5,000 nt of DNA, taken from contig JAEZJL010000424.1 in assembly GCA_023415815.1 (NCBI GenBank), positions 1 through 5,000 on the forward strand. The letters are read 5' to 3'. The position numbers were made by a program, and so were the translations under genes. The stretch's first letter is position 1. The number at the start of each line of letters is the position of its first letter. Positions 1 through 5,000 of this stretch are shown piece by piece. The DNA comes from Bacillota bacterium (lineage in GTDB: Bacteria > Bacillota > Clostridia > Acetivibrionales > DTU013). The notes under the pieces are model-generated. The model saw only the letters and a program-made list of their open reading frames with translations. It was not told where the DNA came from and ran no database searches.

Positions 1-102
1 CGGAAGGCTCTGGCGGGAGGAGACACAAGCGGTTTTAAGGGATTCATGGAGGAAATAAAGGCGGGAGGCTTTACAAAGGGACATTATTACAGAGGAGTAT
101 AG
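1..102 (+). CDS. C-terminal end of an unidentified protein (5' part outside window)
   Basis: Frame 1 is open from the window edge to TAG at 100-102 and encodes 33 residues, rich in Gly and Lys, ending in GHYYRGV. The other two plus frames close early, at TAA 56-58 and TAA 42-44, so this is the only plus frame that crosses the region. The stop codon overlaps the AGGAGG that serves dut, an arrangement typical of translationally coupled operon genes. In many Clostridia dut lies downstream of pnp and an M16-family peptidase, but this tail does not match an M16 C-terminus that I recognise, so I assign no function. That the frame is coding is inferred from the open frame and the tight junction with dut. 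Confidence 0.55.
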   Translation, partial: RKALAGGDTSGFKGFMEEIKAGGFTKGHYYRGV

Positions 103-106
103 GAGG
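101..106 (+). promoter_or_regulatory. Ribosome binding site of dut
   Basis: A perfect AGGAGG directly abuts an ATG at 107, which leaves no spacer and makes that ATG an unlikely start. The next in-frame ATG, at 116, lies 9 nt after the motif, a normal Shine-Dalgarno distance. The site therefore favours the start at 116. It also overlaps the stop codon of the upstream gene, which suggests coupled translation. Confidence 0.8.
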
Positions 107-115
107 ATGATTAAA

Positions 116-613
116 ATGGATGTTGAGGTATTTGTGGAAATATGCAGGGAGGGCGCCGTGATTCCCTCGTATGCCAGACCGGGCGACGCCGGAATGGACG
201 TCTGCTCCGCCGAGGAAAAGTACATAAAGCCAGGTGAGACGGTGATCGTTGCGACAGGCTTGAAGCTGGCCATACCGGAGGGCTATGAGATACAGGTGCG
301 CCCGAGAAGCGGCATTTCGCTCAAGACGCCGCTGAGACTGTCGAACTCTCCCGGGACCATAGACAGCGGGTACCGGAACGAGCTGGGCATTATCATGACC
401 AATACCTCCCAGTCCGGAGCTCCTGCCGACGATTCGGTCATAACCATCGACAGTCCGTCAAACCGGCCCGGTACTTATAAAATACGCAAGGGCGACAGGA
501 TAGCCCAGCTTGTCCTTAAGGAGCTGCCCAGGATGAAGCTGGTGCAGGTGGCTTCGGTGGCCGATATAGGGGACGACAGGGGCGGAGGCTTCGGCTCCAC
601 GGGCGTGAGGTAA
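116..613 (+). CDS. dut: dUTP diphosphatase (dUTPase, trimeric family)
   Basis: The enzyme hydrolyses dUTP to dUMP and diphosphate in the cytoplasm, keeping uracil out of DNA and supplying dUMP for thymidylate synthesis. All five motifs of trimeric dUTPases are visible in the 165-aa product: motif 1 ARPGDAGMDV (20-29), motif 2 PRSGIS (63-68), motif 3 GTIDSGYRNE (80-89) with the expected catalytic Asp83 and uracil-stacking Tyr86, motif 4 KGDRIAQ (125-131), and the glycine-rich motif 5 RGGGFGST (155-162), a mobile C-terminal arm over the nucleotide. Motif 3 has YRNE where YRGE is usual. The protein is somewhat longer than a typical bacterial dUTPase because of extra residues at about 97-119, between motifs 3 and 4. 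The start at 116 was chosen from ribosome binding site spacing; the in-frame ATG at 107 would add three residues. The upstream gene is probably in the same operon. An active enzyme is expected. Confidence 0.96.
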   Translation: MDVEVFVEICREGAVIPSYARPGDAGMDVCSAEEKYIKPGETVIVATGLKLAIPEGYEIQVRPRSGISLKTPLRLSNSPGTIDSGYRNELGIIMTNTSQSGAPADDSVITIDSPSNRPGTYKIRKGDRIAQLVLKELPRMKLVQVASVADIGDDRGGGFGSTGVR

Positions 614-897
614 AGGGCTTGCCACGTCCCCGCAGGGAATTGCCGTTCAGGCTCCAGGGGCTGGCTTCCCGGCCTTGATCAAGGTTTTGCTGCCCAACAG
701 GAAGAGCCCTGTATAAACAGCCATTTTGATCATGCCGGGAAGCGATCCGAATATAAGGATTTTCAGGGCAGCATGACACTTGATATCGCGCCCTGCCCAG
801 AAAGTCACCGCACTTTTTCTGCAGCGAAACAGCGGACAGCCCATTGAGGATTAACAATACCAATCAGCCCCGCAGCTGACAGGTATATTCGAAAAAA
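614..897. other. Convergent intergenic region without a supported gene
   Basis: This 284-bp stretch separates the convergent dut and the minus-strand peptidase-like gene. No tRNA, rRNA or known RNA motif is recognisable. The only open frame of note is a minus-strand one at 647-844 (65 codons); its ATG has no Shine-Dalgarno motif, though its C-terminal part could form one hydrophobic helix. A perfect 12-bp palindrome, CCTTGATCAAGG, lies at 673-684 and is followed by TTTT, which would make only a 4-bp stem. No strong intrinsic terminator for dut is visible. A better hairpin lies at 857-886 and is listed separately. The region may contain decayed coding sequence. Confidence 0.5.
857..886 (-). 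terminator. Hairpin just downstream of the minus-strand gene, possible weak terminator
   Basis: The arms ATACC (857-861) and TCAGC (864-868) pair with GCTGA (875-879) and GGTAT (882-886). This gives two 5-bp stems separated by a 2x2 mismatch and closed by a 6-nt loop. The hairpin begins 11 nt beyond the stop codon of the minus-strand gene, a sensible place for a 3'-end structure, and it could also stop transcripts arriving from dut. Neither strand has a U-run directly after the stem: the T-run on the minus strand precedes the hairpin. A classic Rho-independent terminator is therefore not demonstrated, and an mRNA 3'-stabilising structure is equally possible. Confidence 0.3.
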
Positions 898-3531
898 TTA
901 TATTGGCAGTGTCTTTATCGTTGCATTCAGTTTTTTCAGCTTCTCCTTCTGTCCGGTCAAAGTGTAAACCTTGCCTAAATTATCAAGGATGCCCTTCTGG
1001 AAATCCTTGTCCTTTACCCTGTCCAGCATGCCCGAGCCTTTTTCCAGCAGCTCCTCGGCTTCCTTCAGCAGCGATTGCTCAAGCGCCACCTTTCCCAGAT
1101 TGCACAATTCCCTGCCGATATATCCTTTGGGCTCTTCCTTTATAAGGCCTGCGATTCCATCGCGCGTGCTGTCCAACATAATAAAAGCGCGGTACTTCTC
1201 TACAAAGGCCTTATAATCGACAATAACACCCATTTGAATCGCAGACTCTATAGGCATTCCCTTGTCTATGATCCTGCCAAGCAGGTAATCGCCGGGTCTG
1301 GGAAGGTCTATGGCGTCAAAAAATCTTTTGAGGAATTTTCTCCGGATATCGTTCTCTTCAATATAAGGCAAGCCGCTGCAGGACAGGACGGTCTGCATCG
1401 GCTGATAACCTATTTTCAAGTCGTACTTCAGGGCCCCGAGCACAGAATAAAAAGGATTTTTAACAGACAGATAAAGCTTTTTGTCAGGGAATACCCTGGT
1501 AGGATTGTAAACGAGGACTGTATTTCCCTTCCCCTTAGTCAAGTAAAGCTGTTTTCCCTGCGCATCGGATTTGAATATGTCCTGCCCCAGGCAGCCGCCG
1601 CCCTGAACATCTGCGAGCATAAGGAATCTGGGCGGATACTCCGTGATGTACAAATGGGCAAATTCGCTGATGCAGCGGGTTACCGGCTTATCAATGACGC
1701 AGGCGTCGTCCGCGGGGGAGCTGTGATATTCGATATTAAAATAGTCAATATCGGTGCTGTTGTTGAAGGTAAGCGCATTATATATTGCCCACGAGTCCTT
1801 TCCTTGATCAGGCAGGGCAAGATTTACGCGCGTTGCCGCCGTAAAACTGTTATTAGCTTCAAGCGCGTCCACAGGAAGAGTCAGGAGCTTTGGCGAGAGG
1901 TCGATGCTGTGGCTGGTGTCGGTTCCGGGCTCGTAGTTCAATATGGGGTAAAGGACAGGTGACTTTACATCCACATAGGCCTCTGTATCGGGCTTTGAAT
2001 CCAGAACATTCCCTTTTACGCTGCGCCTTTCGGCATGCGGGACGACATCCGTGCCTTGTATTTCCAAAGTAAGCTTTATATTTGATTGCCAGCTGGCGGG
2101 GGGTGTAAAGGAGCCCCAGTAGTATACCCCCTCACGGCTGTCGAAAGCTTCCTTGAGCACTATCTGTATGTTTACGGCGCCGATGCCGGTAGCGGCTCCC
2201 GTCAGTTTCAGGGCCGTGCTTCCCATCTTGCCGGGAGCGGTGGTATTGCCCCAGGCGGTACCGTATTTTATAAATAGATATACCTCGCCGTTAACCGGAA
2301 AGGTATTCTCCCGGTAAGCCACTTCAAGCTTTCTCCGGTGATTTTCCGCCCACAACCAGCGGGCGTTGTATTTCAGCTGAACTCTTTCACATTCCTCCAG
2401 GTTCGTATTGTCGAATTCCGCAAAGCCGATCGGCGTTTTACCGGCGCTGCCCTTAAAAACCATAACATTTTCAACATACGGAGGGGTGTTCAGAATAGAA
2501 GCGGAGAAACTTTTGATATTTATTTTCAGCTCCTTCGCGTTAGGCAGGTTGCCTATTTTTTGTCCGTTGATCTCCGAGGTATAGGACAGCCTGAAGGTGT
2601 ATTCTCCAAGCGTAGTGCCGAAGTCGGTATGTGCCTTTACATATTCCCTCTCTTCTCCGGGCTTAAGAGGGTTGCCGTTATTGTCGCTGCCAAAGCAGCT
2701 GTCAAGATTTTCGCCTGAAGGACCGATCGCTGAAAGATAGAGATTTTTGATATGCGAAGGATATTCCCCGCTGTTCTTAACCTTAAATCTGAACTCCAGA
2801 CGGTCGCCCAGGGCGGGATAGGGTTTATCGGGGGTTATGGCCTTAGTCACGCTCAAATCGATATAGGCCGGTGTTTTCGGGCTGTATTCCTCGACAAAAA
2901 AGCCGCGGTATTCCTTTGTTTTACCTGCGCTGTCCGTCTTTGAAGAATAAAAATGGAGCTGGTTGCTCTCGGAAGTAAGATAAACATATTCGTCCGGGTG
3001 GTTGTTGTCATATACGATGACAGTCATTTTCCCGCTCGCTTCATCATACTCATAGCCTACTGCCACGACCTGGTGGTTTTTATCGCCTATCTCGGTGATG
3101 TTGGTGGCGCCCACAAGACCGATAGGCTGGGGGCCTTCCTGCAGCTTTGCGCGCAGCTTCGGAAACTCCTCCTGCTTTGTAAGCTGCGGTACTCCATCTC
3201 CAAAAACACAGGTGTAATGATCTCTTTTCCAGGTCCAGTTATGAAACATTGAGATGTTGTTCCAGTTAAAGCTATCCATAAGCCTGTCGTAGATATACCT
3301 GGCAAGAGTGCTGTTAACATCCGGAGCGTAACCGTTTGGGAAATCCGAGGTAACATGCATCGGTATCGGGATTCCCGCATGATAATAGTCCAGGGCCGCA
3401 AAGGCCATACCGCCGCATCTGCCGTGGGTGGTCCATGAACCGAGCCAGTTGTCGAATATTACGTTCGCAAAATAATTGAAAAAGTGAAAGCCATGCAGGG
3501 AAGGGACAAAATTCGTCATGAGCTTCGACAT
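898..3531 (-). CDS. Multidomain protein with papain-like (C39-like) cysteine peptidase domain, CARDB/Ig-like, PPC-like and TPR-like regions
   Basis: The 877-aa product (about 98 kDa) opens with a papain-like module at about 1-215. Its signature is GRCGGMAFAALDYYHAG around Cys39, then KNHQVVAVGY with His153, then VYDNNHPDE with Asn176 or a neighbour, a plausible Cys-His-Asn triad. I recall this CGGM/NHQV/YDNNHP pattern from uncharacterised C39-like proteins. Residues about 222-340 look like a CARDB/Ig-like beta sandwich. Residues about 350-495 look like a second beta-rich module. Residues 555-710 resemble a PPC domain (EANNSF at 558-563, DIDYFNI at 594-600, closing YDLKIGY at 703-709). The C-terminus (about 800-877) is helical with two NLGKV-containing repeats, like a TPR pair. 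There is no signal peptide and no clear membrane segment, which is odd because CARDB and PPC modules usually occur in secreted proteins. The start is fixed by AGGAGG 6 nt upstream. The gene stands alone, convergent with dut and divergent from the deacetylase-like gene. Substrate and role are unknown; peptidase activity is inferred from motifs only. Confidence 0.9.
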   Translation of the reverse strand: MSKLMTNFVPSLHGFHFFNYFANVIFDNWLGSWTTHGRCGGMAFAALDYYHAGIPIPMHVTSDFPNGYAPDVNSTLARYIYDRLMDSFNWNNISMFHNWTWKRDHYTCVFGDGVPQLTKQEEFPKLRAKLQEGPQPIGLVGATNITEIGDKNHQVVAVGYEYDEASGKMTVIVYDNNHPDEYVYLTSESNQLHFYSSKTDSAGKTKEYRGFFVEEYSPKTPAYIDLSVTKAITPDKPYPALGDRLEFRFKVKNSGEYPSHIKNLYLSAIGPSGENLDSCFGSDNNGNPLKPGEEREYVKAHTDFGTTLGEYTFRLSYTSEINGQKIGNLPNAKELKINIKSFSASILNTPPYVENVMVFKGSAGKTPIGFAEFDNTNLEECERVQLKYNARWLWAENHRRKLEVAYRENTFPVNGEVYLFIKYGTAWGNTTAPGKMGSTALKLTGAATGIGAVNIQIVLKEAFDSREGVYYWGSFTPPASWQSNIKLTLEIQGTDVVPHAERRSVKGNVLDSKPDTEAYVDVKSPVLYPILNYEPGTDTSHSIDLSPKLLTLPVDALEANNSFTAATRVNLALPDQGKDSWAIYNALTFNNSTDIDYFNIEYHSSPADDACVIDKPVTRCISEFAHLYITEYPPRFLMLADVQGGGCLGQDIFKSDAQGKQLYLTKGKGNTVLVYNPTRVFPDKKLYLSVKNPFYSVLGALKYDLKIGYQPMQTVLSCSGLPYIEENDIRRKFLKRFFDAIDLPRPGDYLLGRIIDKGMPIESAIQMGVIVDYKAFVEKYRAFIMLDSTRDGIAGLIKEEPKGYIGRELCNLGKVALEQSLLKEAEELLEKGSGMLDRVKDKDFQKGILDNLGKVYTLTGQKEKLKKLNATIKTLPI

Positions 3532-3537
3532 AAAAAA

Positions 3538-3543
3538 CCTCCT
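3538..3543 (-). promoter_or_regulatory. Ribosome binding site of the 877-aa gene
   Basis: On the minus strand a perfect AGGAGG is followed by six T residues and then ATG at 3531-3529. The 6-nt spacing is good. The alternative in-frame ATG at codon 5 would lie 18 nt away, so the upstream ATG is the better start. The strength of the site suggests efficient translation. Confidence 0.85.
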
Positions 3544-3612
3544 ATTAATTTTTATTTGGCCCCAAGAAGAAATTCAGGCAGTTTTACAATAAACAAAAGT
3601 AATATATGTAAA

Positions 3613-3640
3613 ACTATATAATATATTTATCATAATACAA
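3613..3640 (-). promoter_or_regulatory. Candidate sigma-A-type promoter of the 877-aa gene
   Basis: Reading the minus strand, TTGTAT (3640-3635) is followed after 16 nt by TATAGT (3618-3613). Each hexamer matches the vegetative consensus at four or five of six positions. The predicted transcript would start near 3606 and carry a leader of about 75 nt before the ATG. The surrounding DNA is so AT-rich that chance matches are likely. An alternative is CATATATTA at 3608-3600, which fits the -10 pattern CATAnnnTA of the mother-cell sporulation sigma factors, but no good partner -35 is seen. Confidence 0.35.
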
Positions 3641-3742
3641 TAATATGAAAGATAAATGAACGTATTTCCGGGAGCCGGCGGTTATTGCGGGCTGTCGTAT
3701 ATATAAAAATTATTGCCTGGCCGCGATCCGATTTTTAAACAT

Positions 3743-3772
3743 TTTATAACCTTTTGTTAAGTATTTTATAAT
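3743..3772 (+). promoter_or_regulatory. Candidate sigma-A-type promoter of the deacetylase-like gene
   Basis: A perfect TATAAT -10 box at 3767-3772 is preceded, after 18 nt, by TTTATA at 3743-3748, a four-of-six match to TTGACA. Transcription would start near 3779 and give a leader of about 75 nt. The two halves fall inside the repeated ATTTTATAA elements. A second TATAAT at 3794-3799 is preceded directly by TG but has no recognisable -35. Chance occurrence in AT-rich DNA cannot be excluded. Confidence 0.4.
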
Positions 3773-3796
3773 CATTTCAGGAAGGGGAAGATGTAT

Positions 3797-3821
3797 AATT
3801 TCCTCATAAATACCGGAAATT
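3797..3821. repeat. 7-bp inverted repeat in the leader of the deacetylase-like gene
   Basis: AATTTCC at 3797-3803 and GGAAATT at 3815-3821 are perfect inverted copies separated by 11 nt. As DNA, the dyad could be an operator overlapping the second TATAAT (3794-3799). As RNA, it could form a 7-bp hairpin in the leader, ending about 20 nt before the GGGGG ribosome binding site. The short length makes either role tentative. Confidence 0.3.
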
Positions 3822-3840
3822 GATGGGAAATATGCGAATC

Positions 3841-3845
3841 GGGGG
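3841..3845 (+). promoter_or_regulatory. Weak ribosome binding site deciding the deacetylase-like start
   Basis: A GGGGG run is the only Shine-Dalgarno-like motif near the start; it pairs with the anti-SD core CCUCC using one G-U pair. It lies 3 nt before ATG 3849 and 9 nt before the in-frame ATG 3855. The 9-nt spacing favours 3855, which also gives a normal signal-peptide N-terminus (MRLKK). Confidence 0.45.
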
Positions 3846-3854
3846 CACATGTTT

Positions 3855-5000
3855 ATGAGGCTGAAAAAATTTCTTATTATTTCTGTTTTTTTTATTTTAT
3901 CAATCGTCTGCTTTGGGCAGATAAAATCTCAATTTTCGCCGGATGCGGCGGCGGTTGATATAAATGCAGATTCCACCGTCGGTATTGCGGAACCGGATGA
4001 AGGCGACGATGCGGCTGTGCCCGTAGTGGTGACGAAGCCTTCCGGGAAGCCGGCTCCAAAAGAGCCGGAGAGCCTTGCGGCCGGGATGTATGCCGGGCCG
4101 GGCGATACGGCTGTGGACAAGCCCGTGCTTGAAGTTTACAAGGGCCCCGTCAGGCATATTTTCTTTCATCCGCTGATAATCTACCCCGAAAGGGCTTTTG
4201 TGGGAGGAAGCCTTTCAAAGGGCTTTAACGATTGGTTTGTAACCGTTTCCGAATTCAGGCCGATAATAGAGTCCATCTATGAAAACGGTTATATTCTCGT
4301 AAGCATGGACTCCGTCTGCAGCGTTGAGGAACAGGACGGCGTCAGGACGGTAAAGCGCGGGGAGCTGCTCCTTCCCAAGGGTAAAAAACCGTTGGTCATA
4401 TCCATAGACGATATGAATTACTACGATTATATGAGGGAAAGCGGCTGTGCCAGCAGACTTTATTTTGACGAACAGGGCCATACCGCCGTCGAATCCGTGG
4501 GGAGGGACGGTGCCTTGAGGCAGTCCTGCGAGGATATTGTGCCGATCGTGGATGAATTTGTGAGACAGCACCCCGACTTTTCGTTCAACGGGGCAAAGGG
4601 GATCATCGCCCTGACGGGCTACGAGGGCATTCTGGGGTACAGGACGAACAAGACAGATTCACCTGGGTATGAAGACGACAAGGTTCTTGCCTTCAGTACT
4701 GCTAACAGGCTGAAGGACGAGGGCTGGTCCTTTGCCTGCCATGGCTACGGGCATCTTGATGCGGTGAAGGTAAGCGCCGGAAGGCTGGAAAAGGACTGCG
4801 AGAGATGGAAGGAGGAGGTAGAGCCGCTGATCGGCAGGACACCGGTGTATATCTACCCGTACGGCAGCTCTTTAAAGTATTCCGATGAGAAGTTCGGGCT
4901 GCTGAAGGATAACGGCTTCAGCATTTTCTGCGGGGTAGGCCCCGACGGGGATATCGAATTAAAGGGGGATTTCGCATATCTGGAGCGCAAAAGCGTTGAC
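3855..5000 (+). CDS. Secreted or membrane-anchored polysaccharide deacetylase family protein (NodB-like), 3' end outside window
   Basis: The frame is open for 382 codons to the window edge. Residues 1-5 (MRLKK) and the hydrophobic stretch 6-20 form a signal peptide or an uncleaved anchor; no lipobox is seen before Cys19. Residues about 28-90 are a low-complexity Ala/Pro/Gly/Asp-rich linker. The catalytic region follows, with NodB-type motifs: motif 1 VISIDDMNYY (181-190, Asp185 and Asp186), motif 2 CHGYGH (295-300, metal ligands His296 and His300), and motif 3 YPYG (334-337). The Asp-His-His metal site looks intact, so the enzyme is probably an active, metal-dependent deacetylase of an N-acetylated or O-acetylated glycan outside the cell, perhaps peptidoglycan. 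The substrate cannot be read from the sequence. The gap between motif 1 and motif 2 is about 110 residues, clearly longer than the roughly 50 of simple NodB enzymes, and contains TGYEGILGYRT (254-264). An in-frame ATG at 3849 would add two residues. The gene is divergent from the peptidase-like gene. Confidence 0.85.
   Translation, partial: MRLKKFLIISVFFILSIVCFGQIKSQFSPDAAAVDINADSTVGIAEPDEGDDAAVPVVVTKPSGKPAPKEPESLAAGMYAGPGDTAVDKPVLEVYKGPVRHIFFHPLIIYPERAFVGGSLSKGFNDWFVTVSEFRPIIESIYENGYILVSMDSVCSVEEQDGVRTVKRGELLLPKGKKPLVISIDDMNYYDYMRESGCASRLYFDEQGHTAVESVGRDGALRQSCEDIVPIVDEFVRQHPDFSFNGAKGIIALTGYEGILGYRTNKTDSPGYEDDKVLAFSTANRLKDEGWSFACHGYGHLDAVKVSAGRLEKDCERWKEEVEPLIGRTPVYIYPYGSSLKYSDEKFGLLKDNGFSIFCGVGPDGDIELKGDFAYLERKSVD

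Larger units (their letters stand above)
3544..3854. other. AT-rich divergent intergenic region
   Basis: This 311-bp region separates two divergently transcribed genes and should hold both promoters. Its flanks are strongly AT-rich (3544-3660 and 3731-3830). A more GC-rich patch at about 3667-3730 sits between the two likely promoter zones. The 9-bp direct repeat ATTTTATAA occurs at 3741-3749 and 3763-3771, 22 bp apart (about two helical turns). A 7-bp inverted repeat lies at 3797-3821. A ten-codon open frame with a purine-rich lead-in lies at 3791-3823. No known riboswitch, T-box or tRNA pattern was recognised. Confidence 0.6.

Noticed and set aside
107..115. ATG at 107 as the start of dut
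   Set aside because: It abuts the AGGAGG with no spacer; ATG 116 has a normal 9-nt spacing and the same frame.
673..688. CCTTGATCAAGG palindrome followed by TTTT as a dut terminator
   Set aside because: With a minimal loop only 4 bp of stem remain and the T-run is four long, which is too weak for an intrinsic terminator.
516..863. 115-codon minus-strand open frame overlapping dut
   Set aside because: It starts with TTG without a ribosome binding site, overlaps the 3' end of dut antisense, and reads as low-complexity Pro/Arg-rich sequence.
1075..1962. 295-codon plus-strand open frame
   Set aside because: It lies wholly inside the 877-aa minus-strand gene, has no ribosome binding site and no recognisable domain. 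The minus-strand product carries clear family motifs, so this is an antisense shadow.
3544..3854. Riboswitch, T-box or CRISPR-like structure in the divergent region
   Set aside because: No conserved riboswitch core, T-box sequence or regularly spaced repeats were found on either strand; only short AT-rich repeats occur.
3900..4169. Minus-strand open frames of 63-89 codons
   Set aside because: They mirror the GC-rich Ala/Pro linker region of the deacetylase-like gene; no ribosome binding site or domain is seen.
4215..4571. 118-codon minus-strand open frame
   Set aside because: It is antisense to the deacetylase-like gene, which has a signal peptide and catalytic motifs and stays open to the window edge.

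Overview
The window looks like chromosomal DNA from a Gram-positive, anaerobic, Clostridia-like bacterium. This is an inference from three things: strong AGGAGG ribosome binding sites, frequent ATA and AGA/AGG codons beside GC-rich codons, and a secreted deacetylase-like protein of a type I associate with Firmicutes. No RNA genes, IS elements, CRISPR arrays or phage genes are visible.

Layout. Positions 1-102 are the last 33 codons of an unidentified plus-strand gene. Its stop overlaps the ribosome binding site of dut (116-613, +), a complete dUTPase with all five family motifs, so the two are probably co-transcribed. A 284-bp convergent intergenic region (614-897) follows, with no convincing gene and only a weak hairpin. 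On the minus strand, 898-3531 is one large gene (877 aa). It has a papain-like/C39-type cysteine peptidase domain (Cys39, His153, Asn176 or neighbour), then two beta-rich modules resembling CARDB/Ig-like domains, a PPC-like (pre-peptidase C-terminal) domain and a TPR-like helical tail, but no signal peptide. A 311-bp AT-rich divergent region (3544-3854) carries the likely promoters for this gene and for the next. From 3855 to the window edge runs the 5' part of a plus-strand gene for a signal-peptide-bearing, NodB-like polysaccharide deacetylase family protein.

How the genes relate. dut belongs to nucleotide-pool housekeeping. The peptidase-like gene is a lone unit opposed to both neighbours, so it probably has its own promoter and may be an acquired gene. 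The deacetylase acts outside the membrane, probably on peptidoglycan or another glycan. Nothing in the sequence links the three functions. The best candidate for undescribed biology is the 877-aa multidomain protein, whose modules are typical of extracellular proteins although it lacks an export signal.
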